Assembly (NCBI GenBank): GCA_023387965.1
Contig: JAEWHE010000009.1
Coordinates: 208,931 to 272,930, forward strand
Direction of reading: 5' to 3'
DNA length: 64,000 nucleotides
Origin: Bacteroidota bacterium
Lineage (GTDB): Bacteria > Bacteroidota > Bacteroidia > Flavobacteriales > Flavobacteriaceae
The notes under the pieces are model-generated. The model had not been told where the DNA came from, searched no databases, and saw only the letters and a program-made list of their open reading frames with translations. The translations under genes were made by a program, and so were the position numbers. Shown here piece by piece: positions 25,586 to 33,627 of this stretch. Each line of letters opens with the position of its first letter. The stretch's first letter is position 1.

Positions 25586-26494
25586 TCACCCCTCTCTCCT
25601 CACCTCTTCCACCGTTTTAGTACTTCCATCGTGGCTCCAGCCCGGAGGTCCAAAAACGTACATGTATTTGTGTTTCCAACAGGAAGATTTCTTCATGTCG
25701 TTCCAAATGTTTTTGTATTCGTGGGTTAAAATTACAATCGGATTGTACGAATCGGGTGGCGTGGTTACCCCAAAAGAGACCTCCACTTCATCGTCTTTCT
25801 CTTTAAAAGTGCCAAAAATCCTATCGAACACGTTCAAAATACCGCCATGGTTCTTGTCCATGTATTCCAAATTTTTGGCGTGATGCACCTGATGCATCGT
25901 ATGCGTATTGAGGATTTTCTCCAAAAAACCCAACTTCGGAATGTACGTAGAATGCAACTGAAACTGCCAAAGCGACTCAATTCCCAAACAAACCAAAACC
26001 ATCGCCGGCGGAAACCCCAAAGCGGGAATCCAAATATAAAACAACGGTTTGTAGAACAGAGTAAACCAACCGTTTCTCACAGCAGTTCCCAAATTAAAAT
26101 TGTCGGAAGAATGGTGAACAATATGTGCGGCCCAAAAAAACCGAACCATGTGGTTTTGTCGGTGGAACCAATAATAACTAAAATCGTCCGCCAACATGCA
26201 CAGCAACCAAACGTACCAAGCATAGCCAAACGCTTGCCATCCGAAAATATTGGTTCGGACGCCGTCAACCAGCGGATTAAACAAATCGTACACAAAATTG
26301 AAGATAAAAATTAACGCCAACGTCTTGAACAAAGCCGCAACAACCGCAGAACCCACTCCAATGGACAAGCTCGAAAACAAATCCTTCCATTCGTACAAAT
26401 CTTTCTTCTTCGTAAATTTACTGTAGCTGAGTTCCAATGCAATCAATCCCAAAAAACAGGGAACGCCATATACAAGCGGGTTGGTAAAATCCAT
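25586..26494 (-). CDS. Sterol desaturase / fatty acid hydroxylase family protein
   Basis: The 302-aa inner-membrane di-iron enzyme has four or five helices. The histidine clusters are complete: HRQNH, HIVHH and HTMHQVHH, plus a later NHGG. They coordinate two irons for O2-dependent hydroxylation or desaturation of a lipid. Bacterial relatives act on fatty acids, sterols, carotenoids or alkylglycerols; the substrate here is unknown. The codon use is somewhat richer in C-ending codons than in genes further left. Confidence 0.88.
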   Translation of the reverse strand: MDFTNPLVYGVPCFLGLIALELSYSKFTKKKDLYEWKDLFSSLSIGVGSAVVAALFKTLALIFIFNFVYDLFNPLVDGVRTNIFGWQAFGYAWYVWLLCMLADDFSYYWFHRQNHMVRFFWAAHIVHHSSDNFNLGTAVRNGWFTLFYKPLFYIWIPALGFPPAMVLVCLGIESLWQFQLHSTYIPKLGFLEKILNTHTMHQVHHAKNLEYMDKNHGGILNVFDRIFGTFKEKDDEVEVSFGVTTPPDSYNPIVILTHEYKNIWNDMKKSSCWKHKYMYVFGPPGWSHDGSTKTVEEVRREG

Positions 26495-26664
26495 TTAATT
26501 CAAATAATTAGTAGTAGAATCGTGGAAGATAGTAATAATAAAATGAAATTACCTTCACAGCCCATAATTAGTATATCTTTAACGAGCCGATAACACGCAA
26601 CAGTTCAGTTTGTAATAGTGATTTGAAATTAAAAAAATTATTTTTGTAGAAGAAAACACACATT

Positions 26665-27111
26665 ATGAGCCAATTGCAAATTGAAATACTGTCATTCAAA
26701 AAAGAAAACACCAGCCAACTGCTTTCCGTTTGGGAAGAATCGGTTTTGGCCACGCATCATTTTTTACTGACTGATGATTTTCGGGAGATCAAAGAAATGC
26801 TGCAGTCGTTCGACTTTAACAGCTTGTCCGTTTTTTGTGCGTTCGATAACAAAAACATGGCAGGATTTATTGCCTTGCACGATCAGAAAGTGGAGATGCT
26901 TTTCGTGCATCCAAATTACATCGGGAAAAAAGTGGGATTTCAGCTGATGCAATTCGCGACGACGGAACACCGTGCCAACCAAGTTGACGTCAACGACCAA
27001 AATACAACTGCCAAACACTTTTATGAAAAACTCGGTTTTAAAACCTTTGCCATCAATCCAAAAGACGATATGGGAAAAGACTATCCGATCGCCAAAATGA
27101 AACTAATGTAA
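26665..27111 (+). CDS. GNAT family N-acetyltransferase
   Basis: The 148-aa cytoplasmic protein has the GNAT fold: MLFVHPNYIGKKVGFQLM contains the acetyl-CoA pyrophosphate-binding segment, and NTTAKHFYEKLGFKTF is the conserved last helix and strand. It resembles small-molecule or amino-group acetyltransferases such as PhnO or YafP types. A TATTTTTG box at 26639-26646 lies 18 bp before the ATG. The acceptor substrate is not known. Confidence 0.85.
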   Translation: MSQLQIEILSFKKENTSQLLSVWEESVLATHHFLLTDDFREIKEMLQSFDFNSLSVFCAFDNKNMAGFIALHDQKVEMLFVHPNYIGKKVGFQLMQFATTEHRANQVDVNDQNTTAKHFYEKLGFKTFAINPKDDMGKDYPIAKMKLM

Positions 27112-27227
27112 TCTCAGCTAAATTTTTAATACAACTATTATGCAAGCCAATTCAACAGACAAACGCAGTTTTCAACTGGTAGAAAAAATAAACATTTAAA
27201 TCACTTGGTACGCAAGAGCAAAACGTT

Positions 27228-27437
27228 ATGGATCCAAAATTAAAAATAGGTTTTCTTTTTCTGATAGTAAGTATCGCGATGTTTATGTTCGCAGTACACG
27301 CCTTTACCTACGTGGGAGAATCAAGCCAATTGTTTCGCGACATCGGAACAATATGCTTCGTCGGTTGGCTTCCCACTTTAATTTTTTCTGTTATCGTCAT
27401 CATTCTGGGGTTGGCTTCGCCGGAAAAAAAGAATTAA
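27228..27437 (+). CDS. Small two-helix membrane protein, 69 aa
   Basis: Two hydrophobic helices (about 6-26 and 40-62) are separated by a short polar loop, and the C-terminus is positively charged (SPEKKN). No family was recognised. The ATG start and normal codon use support it as a real gene, but its small size leaves doubt. Confidence 0.5.
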   Translation: MDPKLKIGFLFLIVSIAMFMFAVHAFTYVGESSQLFRDIGTICFVGWLPTLIFSVIVIILGLASPEKKN

Positions 27438-27458
27438 TAATTTCCGACATTACCCCCG

Positions 27459-27485
27459 CTACCGCGCGAATCCTTTCGCGTGGTA
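27459..27485. repeat. Hairpin TACCGCGCGAA / TTCGCGTGGTA
   Basis: CGCGAA and TTCGCG, extended by TACC and GGTA, form a stem with a TCCT loop, 22 bp after the 27437 stop. It has no T-run, so its role as a terminator is doubtful. The rest of the spacer to 27707 includes an imperfect pair ACCACATTACTACC (27530 region) and GGTAGTATTGTGGT (27629 region), inverted. Confidence 0.45.
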
Positions 27486-27707
27486 AGCTAAAATAATTCT
27501 ACACATTACGGTTTCCCGCAAACCAATTACATACCACATTACTACCTTCGCTTTCACAACACTAATTTTATCGACTTTCTTTTCCCTTTATCGATTTAGA
27601 TGGAATAGTTGGGATTTTTTGGGTAGTATTGTGGTGTAACTATTCGAATTTAGTATTTGTTTAGCTTTCACTCGTACACTTTAATCTTACAAACAAAAAA
27701 CAAAAAT

Positions 27708-28103
27708 ATGGCCAACTTTAATCCCCTTGAGTTTTCATCAATTAGCCCAAAAATTCCAAACTTAGATTTTAAAAATCATAATCTTGCTGATGCTTTTTAT
27801 GATAGGCTAATAAGTTTAATTATTTCATTTGAAAAGAATCTAAATTTAGATGAAGAAGTTGGAGCAAGGCTTGTGTCCTTTGGCGAAACTATCATAATTC
27901 ATATTGATGACTTGGGTTATTGGAATCCTAGCCTCATCTATTTTTATGGAAGAGACAATAGTGATAGAGAAGTTCAACTAATCCAACATATTTCGCAAAT
28001 AAGCATTCTTTTGATGAAAGTCCCTAGGACTAATCCTGATCGGGAACGTATCGGGTTCAAGTTACAAAAACAGCAGGACGAGAAAAATGATTCTGAGGAA
28101 TAA
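27708..28103 (+). CDS. Hypothetical protein (DUF6173-like), 131 aa
   Basis: This is a soluble protein with a conserved-looking core: NLADAFYDRLISLIISFEKNL, GARLVSFGETIIIHIDDLGYWNPSLIYFYG and VQLIQHISQISILLMKV. It resembles an uncharacterised domain family that I recall as DUF6173, a label from memory that needs checking. The ATG at 27708 is chosen over one at 27657 because the conserved region starts soon after it. It is the first of three unknown genes in this accessory stretch. Confidence 0.6.
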   Translation: MANFNPLEFSSISPKIPNLDFKNHNLADAFYDRLISLIISFEKNLNLDEEVGARLVSFGETIIIHIDDLGYWNPSLIYFYGRDNSDREVQLIQHISQISILLMKVPRTNPDRERIGFKLQKQQDEKNDSEE

Positions 28104-28280
28104 AAAAACTTTTTACTAACCACGATTTCACGCAGCCGCTATGATCTTATTTTACATAAGCGCTTTTTAATAGCTTAGTTTATTCTAACCGAATACTCAC
28201 TTTCAATTTTCACAACTTCTGCAAAACTAAAGAGCGGCAAGAGAAATTGATTGAGGAGGTCATTACAATAATTAAATTAT

Positions 28281-29105
28281 ATGTCAGTAGAAGTTAAATT
28301 TACAATCAGGTACACTGGAGGAACAGCAGATCAAAGTGTTTTAGATTTATATGATGCCGCGACGTCAATGCACGGTTTAGCTAAAGCATTAGCTATAACT
28401 ACTCACGCTTTAGCAACAGAAGGAGAAATTAGAAGTAAAGGCAATTCTATTCCTAACGTAAAATTCAATTTGCATCCCCCAAAACAAGGCAGCTTTATTG
28501 AATTAATCACCATTGTATTTGAAGACCCAGTCGTTCGAGTTCTTGGTGCGTCCGTTGTTACGGCAGCTTTCTGGGACATGGTTGAATTTACATGGCGACA
28601 AGCTACAGGAAGAGCAAGACAACCTAAAGAGAGAATTCCTCGAAAAATTGTTGCGGATAACGAACTTTTTCCACAAGAAATTTCGAGAGTGACTCCATTA
28701 CAGCAATTACATCGACCAATTCTTCACGATAGAAATATAACTATCGAAATCAAAAGACCTAGGGTTGGAACTGTCCTAAATTTCACTTCTGAAACTTTGG
28801 ATTACGTAATGTCTCAAAACGATCCAGAATTAATAGAAGGTGTAAATGGAAATGTTACTAAATATAACATTTTAAGCGGTTTCGGTCGATTTTATGACGA
28901 CACTGCTCAGAGAACTATTGCATTCCACATATCCCAGCACCTTACAACGCAGCAAAAAGAAATTTTAACTTGGTCATTGCATCATTCAACAGCTGACAAT
29001 CAAAACGGAAAAATCGTTATTGACACTCAAGTTATAAAGGATCGAGTAGGTAATATTAAAAGATACATAATTGAAAACGCAAGAAGAATTGATAATAATC
29101 AATAA
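28281..29105 (+). CDS. Unknown protein, 274 aa, first of an overlapping pair
   Basis: Opening with VKFTIRYTGGTADQSVLDLYDAA, the protein has a mixed alpha/beta N-terminal half, a hydrophobic segment (VRVLGASVVTAAFWDMVEFT, about 95-114) that could be a membrane or amphipathic helix, and a beta-rich C-terminal half. No catalytic motif is visible. Its end overlaps the next gene by 35 bp, which implies cotranscription and a shared task. The function is not known. Confidence 0.6.
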   Translation: MSVEVKFTIRYTGGTADQSVLDLYDAATSMHGLAKALAITTHALATEGEIRSKGNSIPNVKFNLHPPKQGSFIELITIVFEDPVVRVLGASVVTAAFWDMVEFTWRQATGRARQPKERIPRKIVADNELFPQEISRVTPLQQLHRPILHDRNITIEIKRPRVGTVLNFTSETLDYVMSQNDPELIEGVNGNVTKYNILSGFGRFYDDTAQRTIAFHISQHLTTQQKEILTWSLHHSTADNQNGKIVIDTQVIKDRVGNIKRYIIENARRIDNNQ

Positions 29106-29859
29106 AAATTTATTTCTAAAAATTTGGAATTTTTTAAAGCATCCAATTACTTCATTAATATTAGGTATTTTGATAAGCTATATTTTTTATTTAGTGAGTT
29201 TAAACAGCAAAATTCCATCATATTTTGTTACGCATCCAACTTTAGTAGCAACGAAAAGTTCTGAAGATCTTAGAATAACTTTTAAAGGAAAAGAATATCC
29301 GAACATATATTTCAGAAAATTAATTATCTGGAACGAAGGAAGTGAATACATAGACAGCCAAGACTTCATAGACAGTAAGCCATTAAAGCTATATAGTTCA
29401 GAAAAAGTGGAGATATTAGCGGTTACGACGTTAAAATCTAGCCGAGAAGATCTGCAATTTGAGAATAATATTATAAATAATCAATCAGTTACATTCAAAA
29501 TTTTAAACGATGAAGCAATGGAAGAATCTGATGGAGTTTGCTTCCATGTTTTATATTCTGACGCCCAAAATGGGCGTTCAAAATTCGTCTTAGAATCAAG
29601 AATAAAAGGAACAATTGAGGGATTTCAATTCAAGGATTTGAGGGATATTAAAACCAAAAGCAATAAAATTTCATTATTTATCTTATGGGGAATTATTTTT
29701 CTTATATTAATTGGCAGAGTTGTTACATTGCTAGCTTTTAAAAAAAATATAGTTTTCAGAAAATGGGAAGCAGTATTTTTAATAGTTCTACTTTCATTAA
29801 CAATTTATGAAACAATTTATTACATTTTTTATAGTACAAATTTAAATTGGTATACATAA
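29071..29859 (+). CDS. Unknown membrane protein, 262 aa, second of an overlapping pair
   Basis: One N-terminal membrane helix (about 25-45), a central beta domain of about 150 residues with the motif KLIIWNEGSEYIDSQDF, and two C-terminal helices (about 200-222 and 232-255) are predicted. The WNxGxxxI pattern is shared by many uncharacterised bacterial membrane proteins. No ATG is available; the start is TTG at 29071 or 29089, inside the previous gene. The pair may be a small two-component module, perhaps defensive, but nothing proves it. Confidence 0.6.
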   Translation: MKTQEELIIINKNLFLKIWNFLKHPITSLILGILISYIFYLVSLNSKIPSYFVTHPTLVATKSSEDLRITFKGKEYPNIYFRKLIIWNEGSEYIDSQDFIDSKPLKLYSSEKVEILAVTTLKSSREDLQFENNIINNQSVTFKILNDEAMEESDGVCFHVLYSDAQNGRSKFVLESRIKGTIEGFQFKDLRDIKTKSNKISLFILWGIIFLILIGRVVTLLAFKKNIVFRKWEAVFLIVLLSLTIYETIYYIFYSTNLNWYT

Positions 29860-29891
29860 TCCCCACTTCGCAGCCCCTCCCTTCACCTTAA

Positions 29892-30115
29892 ACCCAACAC
29901 CTTATTCCAAAAACCCCCATCGAAGACCTAATCCCAATCCTAAATTTCCTCTGGGATCTCATAAAACGAGTCGGAGCCCTCAACCGTTGGCCTTTCTACA
30001 CCCCAAATACAACCTACCAGAAATCTACAAACAAAAATGGAGCGCTGTGGTAGGATTGCTTTTTTGGAGCATCATCATAACGTTAGCAATCCTCTTCGCT
30101 CTCCCAACATCCTAA
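29892..30115 (+). pseudogene. Remnant of a small membrane-protein gene
   Basis: One frame (29892 to about 30003) reads IPKTPIEDLIPILNFLWDL and then IKRVGALNRWPFYTP. Another frame, from about 30005, reads KYNLPEIYKQKWSAVVGLLF, then WSIIITLAILFALPTS, and stops at 30115. Joined by a frameshift they look like a soluble stretch followed by one membrane helix. There is no start codon. The C-rich codon use differs from the genes to the left. Confidence 0.5.
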
Positions 30116-30236
30116 ACCCCAAACCCTCCACAAAAAAAAATTCCCTCAAAAAAATACAACCTAAACAATTTTTTAGTAAAATTGTAACATATTTCCCCAC
30201 AATAGTTTTAAAATATAATTTTTAAAGTAAACAATT

Positions 30237-30487
30237 ATGGGAAATCACATCTGCAACAACATCCAAGCAATCCGCATCAACCGCGGATACTCTCAGGCAG
30301 ACCTTGCCAAAAAAATCAACCTTTCAGCCAATCATTACGGTAAAATAGAAAGAGGCAAAGCCACACTCACTGAAAAAAACTTCGCCAATCCCGAAGCTTC
30401 GGGAGCGAAGCACTCCAAACAACCCCAAAAGTCCTAAACGGACAAAGGCTCAACATCCTTTTCACTAACATAGAAGACTTCAGTTAA
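30237..30487 (+). pseudogene. XRE-type HTH regulator interrupted by a palindromic insertion
   Basis: The frame from 30237 encodes a Cro/C1-type helix-turn-helix (IRINRGYSQADLAKKINLSA then NHYGKIERGKATLTEKNFAN) and then shifts into PEASGAKHSKQPQKS, stopping at 30437. From 30407 another frame gives EALQTTPKVLNGQRLNILFT then NIEDFS, stopping at 30487, which is the natural continuation. Exactly between them sits the 16-bp palindrome TCCCGAAGCTTCGGGA, the core of a repeat found elsewhere in this window. The HTH itself is intact. Confidence 0.8.
30389..30404. repeat. Dispersed structured repeat, core only, inside the XRE gene
   Basis: TCCCGAAGCTTCGGGA is a perfect palindrome. Cores at 18074-18089 and 60259-60274 differ only in the central two or three bases. 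It marks the frameshift point in the regulator gene. Confidence 0.75.
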
Positions 30488-30489
30488 AG

Positions 30490-30578
30490 CAAAAAAGAAA
30501 GAGAAAGAGAAAAAGAAAGAGAAAAAGAAAAAGAAAAAGAAAAAGAAAAAGAAAGAGAAAGAGAAAGAGAAAGAAAAG
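30490..30578. repeat. Polypurine tract of GAAAAA/GAAAGA units
   Basis: About 89 bases contain only A and G on the plus strand, built of hexamers GAAAAA and GAAAGA. A mirror-symmetric purine run like this can form triplex DNA and changes length by slippage. It starts right after the XRE remnant. Confidence 0.9.
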
Positions 30579-30597
30579 TCTCAATTCTCACTCCTAC

Positions 30598-30684
30598 TTA
30601 CTAATCACTATTCACTAATCACTATTCACCAATCTTTTAATCTTTTAATCTTTCAATCATAAATCATAAATCATAAATCAAATA
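30598..30684. repeat. Short tandem repeats (CTAATCACTATTCA; TTTTAATC; ATAAATC)
   Basis: Two copies of CTAATCACTATTCA, then TTTTAATC twice with a variant, then ATAAATC three times run up to the start region of the 30701 gene. They would form its 5' leader and may vary in length. Confidence 0.8.
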
Positions 30685-30700
30685 TCTAAAATCAAAAACC

Positions 30701-31417
30701 ATGTCAGAAGTCGGTCACAACAAAAACGCAGCAAACTTTAAATCCCTTTACCAGATCTTGGAAGAAATGGGAACATTGTACAACCCATCAAATCCGGCAA
30801 TTGCATTGTCGGCCATGCAACCCCGAATAGCAGAACTCGAAACAGTAATGGAAGGCGTAAGCCAAAAAAACTCGCTTTACAGCAATGCAGTAGCATTACG
30901 CGAAACCAAGATGAAACCATTGAGCAAGCTCACAACCCGCATTGCAAACTCGTTTCGTTCAAGCGGAGCATCGAGTGCAGATGTCGAGAATGTAGAAAGC
31001 AAGGTGAAAAAAATAAGAGGAGAAGGTCGTGCGAAAAAAATAAATCCGGAAACAGCCTCAGACGAATCCATTTCCACTTCTCAAATGAGTTACGACAACC
31101 GAACCGCAAATTTCGCCGACTTGATCACATTTTTGGAAACACAACCAAGTTATAATCCTAACGAGGACGAATTGAAAATTCCGCAGTTAAAAGCGGAAAA
31201 CCTCATTCACAAACAAAATAATTCCAGTGTAAACACTGCCTCAAACGGGTTGCTTACTGCGAGAACCAACCGGAACACATCACTTTACAGCCCGGCTACA
31301 GGTGTCGTACTTCTCGCTCCAACAATTAAAGAATACATAAAGTCGGTGGGTGATGCCGGCAAACCCTACTACAAAGCGGCGGTAAAGTTAAAGTTCACCA
31401 ACATTAAAAAAAAATAA
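30701..31417 (+). CDS. Hypothetical protein with internal duplication, 238 aa
   Basis: The protein appears to be made of two related halves. ANFKSLYQILEE ... LYNPSNPAIAL (about 11-41) corresponds to ANFADLITFLE ... SYNPNEDEL (about 130-152), each followed by a long helical stretch with NS-LY segments. It is likely cytoplasmic and helical. No family was recognised. The gene lies between simple repeats upstream and a terminator downstream. It uses more C-ending codons than its left neighbours. Confidence 0.65.
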   Translation: MSEVGHNKNAANFKSLYQILEEMGTLYNPSNPAIALSAMQPRIAELETVMEGVSQKNSLYSNAVALRETKMKPLSKLTTRIANSFRSSGASSADVENVESKVKKIRGEGRAKKINPETASDESISTSQMSYDNRTANFADLITFLETQPSYNPNEDELKIPQLKAENLIHKQNNSSVNTASNGLLTARTNRNTSLYSPATGVVLLAPTIKEYIKSVGDAGKPYYKAAVKLKFTNIKKK

Positions 31418-31427
31418 ACCAAAAAAT

Positions 31428-31460
31428 AAAACCTGCGAGATTTCTTCCGCAGGTTTTTTT
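31428..31460 (+). terminator. Terminator after the 30701 gene
   Basis: AAAACCTGCG (31428-31437) pairs with CGCAGGTTTT (31448-31457), followed by more T, 11 bp after the stop. Confidence 0.9.
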
Positions 31461-31472
31461 TATAACCAACGC

Positions 31473-31774
31473 TTAGGCTTCCAAAAACGTTACCACCAAA
31501 TTCAAATTCGTTACTTTGCCTTCCCTAATTGTTATTGAATCATCCGCAATTGTTATTAAGCCTTCCGTAATTGTTACTAGCTCATCCGCAATTGTTATTG
31601 ACTCATCCGCAAGTGTTATTAAGCCTTCCGCAAGTGTTATTGACTCATCCGCAATTGTTATTAGCTCATCCGCAAATGTTATTTAACCTTCCGCAATTGT
31701 TAATGACTAATCCGCAATTGTTATTAAGCCCTCCGCAATTGTTATTAGCTCATCCGAAAATATCATTCTGCTAT
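31473..31774. repeat. Twelve degenerate 21-bp tandem repeats
   Basis: Units of exactly 21 bp (CCGCAATTGTTATTAAGCCTT type) run from 31523 to 31774. Since 21 is divisible by three, several frames stay open. The most protein-like is on the minus strand from the ATG at 31766 to the TAA at 31473: seven-residue units such as DELITIA, EGLITIA and DESITLA, ending EGKVTNLNLVVTFLEA, broken by two stop codons. It may be the remains of a heptad-repeat gene. A plus-strand frame gives LLLAHPQ repeats. Confidence 0.8.
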
Positions 31775-31820
31775 CCCCATTTTCAAATGCCCAATCAAAA
31801 AAAAACACAGTCTAACCCTC

Positions 31821-31932
31821 AAACTTTAAACTTTCAACCTTAAACTCTAAACATCAACCCTTCAACTTTAAACCTGAAACTTTAAACCTGAAACTTTCAA
31901 CTTTAAACTTTAAACTTTAAACTTTAAACCGG
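31821..31932. repeat. AACTTTAA-type microsatellite
   Basis: Units AAACTTTAAACTTTCAAC and CTTTAAACCTGAAA repeat to 31932. The related tract at 1280-1445 and the GAAACTTGAAACC run at 61366-61395 share the core. No gene is present. Confidence 0.85.
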
Positions 31933-31941
31933 AAACCTTCC

Positions 31942-31971
31942 TCCAAAAAAAAAGACGCCTAAAGCGTCTTT
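31942..31971 (-). terminator. carA terminator overlapping the end of the coding region
   Basis: On the minus strand AAAGACGC-TTTAG-GCGTCTTT is followed by nine T. The 5' arm is made by the last codons of carA and the stop codon (31959-31961) is in the loop. Confidence 0.85.
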
Positions 31972-33089
31972 TCCTCAAATTCTTTTTTAGATTTCTCTAT
32001 GTTCTCTATAAATATGTCAAACAGATAACTCGAATCATGTGGACCCGGACTCGCCTCCGGATGGTACTGCACCGAAAAACAATTCTTGTTCTTCATGCGC
32101 ATTCCCGCCACCGTATTGTCGTTTCCGTGGAAATGCGTAATCTCAAAGTCAGGATGTTTTTCCAGTTCCTCTCGATTCACTGCAAAACCGTGATTTTGAG
32201 AAGTAATTTCGCCCTTACCCGTCAACGTATTCATCACCGGATGATTGATACCTCTATGTCCGTTAAACATTTTATAAGTCGAAATTCCGTTAGCCAAAGC
32301 CAAAACTTGGTGACCCAAACAAATCCCAAACACAGGATCATTATTAGCCAATATTTTTTTGGCAATACCTATCGCACCGTAAAGTGGATCCGGATCTCCG
32401 GGACCATTACTCAAGAAAAACCCATCCGGATTAAACGCTTTCATTTCCTCATAACTCGTGTCAAAAGGAAACACTTTAATATAACAATCGCGTTTTGCCA
32501 AGTTGCGTAAAATATTCTTCTTAATCCCAAGATCCAATGCCGCAATCTTATATTTAGCATTAGATTCCCCAATAAAATAAGGCGTTTTCGTCGAAACTTT
32601 GCTGGCTAACTCTAACCCTTTCATATCAGGAACATCCGCCAAAAGCGCTTTCAGTTCCTCAATCGACTTTCCATCAGTAGAAATCACAGCATTTTGTGCA
32701 CCATTGTCGCGGATATAAGCCACCAAAGCCCGAGTATCCACATCAGAAATGCAAACCAAATTGTGTTTCTTAAAATAATCCTCTAAACTTTCAGTAGAAT
32801 TAACTCTGGAATGCGTAAACGAGAAATTTTTACAAACCAAACCCGAAATCATGATCTCATCGGCTTCAATATCCTCCTGATTCACGCCATAATTCCCAAT
32901 ATGGGCATTCGTCGCCACCATAATCTGTCCATAATAACTCGGGTCCGTAAAAATTTCCTGGTAACCCGTCATCCCGGTATTAAAACAAACCTCTCCAAAG
33001 GTCGTACCCTCAATCCCCATCGACTTTCCGTAGAAAATCGTTCCATCTGCCAAGAGAAGAATGGCTTTTTGTCGTGTGGTATATTTCAT
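31959..33089 (-). CDS. carA: Carbamoyl-phosphate synthase small subunit
   Basis: The 376-aa glutaminase subunit supplies ammonia from glutamine to CarB for arginine and pyrimidine synthesis. The N-terminal CPSase domain (LLLADGTIFYGKSMG, NTGMTGYQEIFTDPSYYGQ) is followed by a class I amidotransferase domain with the nucleophile in GICLGHQ and the His-Glu pair in YHPEASPGPHDS. Full length. carB is not in the window. The gene has its own promoter box (33125) and terminator, and stands next to the alpha ribosomal genes. Confidence 0.97.
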   Translation of the reverse strand: MKYTTRQKAILLLADGTIFYGKSMGIEGTTFGEVCFNTGMTGYQEIFTDPSYYGQIMVATNAHIGNYGVNQEDIEADEIMISGLVCKNFSFTHSRVNSTESLEDYFKKHNLVCISDVDTRALVAYIRDNGAQNAVISTDGKSIEELKALLADVPDMKGLELASKVSTKTPYFIGESNAKYKIAALDLGIKKNILRNLAKRDCYIKVFPFDTSYEEMKAFNPDGFFLSNGPGDPDPLYGAIGIAKKILANNDPVFGICLGHQVLALANGISTYKMFNGHRGINHPVMNTLTGKGEITSQNHGFAVNREELEKHPDFEITHFHGNDNTVAGMRMKNKNCFSVQYHPEASPGPHDSSYLFDIFIENIEKSKKEFEEKTL

Positions 33090-33124
33090 TTTTAGTAGTT
33101 ATTTTTTTGTATTCGTATTACTTG

Positions 33125-33132
33125 CAAAAATA
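33125..33132 (-). promoter_or_regulatory. TATTTTTG -7 box of carA
   Basis: The minus-strand box is 36 bp upstream of the carA start. No -33 TTTG was found at 17-23 bp. No arginine or pyrimidine control element was recognised in the leader. Confidence 0.45.
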
Positions 33133-33322
33133 TTGCCAAGTGTCGTGATGTTGTTGCGGTGCAAATTTAATTCAATTTGCGGGTATCTAAAAATTCTTTT
33201 TTCACTTTGTCTCCTCACCCTCATCAGCAGCCTATTGTCATCCCCCCGAAGAAGAAATTTACAATCTTTCTTCATCCAAGTCGCCTTCCCATACAAGCAA
33301 AACCCATATCCAAAATACGTTT

Positions 33323-33465
33323 TAAGAATTTTTAGAAGCGAAAGGCCAGTGAGTTCCAGCCATCCATGTTCCCGCTGGAGCCACTCGCTTTTTGCGGCTC
33401 TAAATCTATACTCGTCGTTCGCCATACGCCGCAAAAGAGCTCAAACAATGGCACCATCGGGGCTA
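33323..33465 (-). repeat. Dispersed structured repeat, copy 5
   Basis: In minus orientation it opens TAGCCCCGATGGTGCCATTG and ends GCTTCTAAAAATTCTT. The core arms GCTTTTTGCGGC (33377-33388) and GCCGCAAAAGAGC (33428-33440) pair. An apparent minus-strand reading frame over this region (33099-33434) is not a gene. The rest of the 33,090-33,627 gap holds the carA promoter and the rplQ terminator. Confidence 0.65.
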
Positions 33466-33570
33466 TTTTATTAAACTTTAGGCTTCTTTATAATCGGCAG
33501 TTCCACCATTGCCCTTTATCAGAACACCCAGAAAAAACAAAGAACACACAGAAAAAAATCATAGACAAAA

Positions 33571-33603
33571 AAAAAGGACAAACTGTAACAGTTTATCCTT
33601 TTT
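33571..33603 (-). terminator. Terminator of the ribosomal super-operon
   Basis: GGATAAACTG pairs with CAGTTTGTCC on the minus strand (33589-33598 with 33576-33585), followed by a run of at least nine T. It is 25 bp beyond the rplQ stop. Confidence 0.9.
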
Positions 33604-33627
33604 AATATTATAATAACAAGTGCTTCA

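Noticed and set aside
27708..29859. Named anti-phage defence system
   Set aside because: No nuclease, NTPase, TIR, reverse transcriptase or other effector motif is visible; position in an accessory stretch alone is not enough.
31523..31774. CRISPR array
   Set aside because: The 21-bp units are contiguous and degenerate with no unique spacers, and no cas genes are present.
31571..31843. Plus-strand gene encoding LLLAHPQ repeats
   Set aside because: It is one of several frames kept open by the 21-bp period; there is no promoter or natural start, and it extends into unrelated simple sequence.
33099..33434. Minus-strand open frame of 111 codons upstream of carA
   Set aside because: It runs through a dispersed structured repeat and the carA promoter; its composition is not protein-like and no start signal is present.
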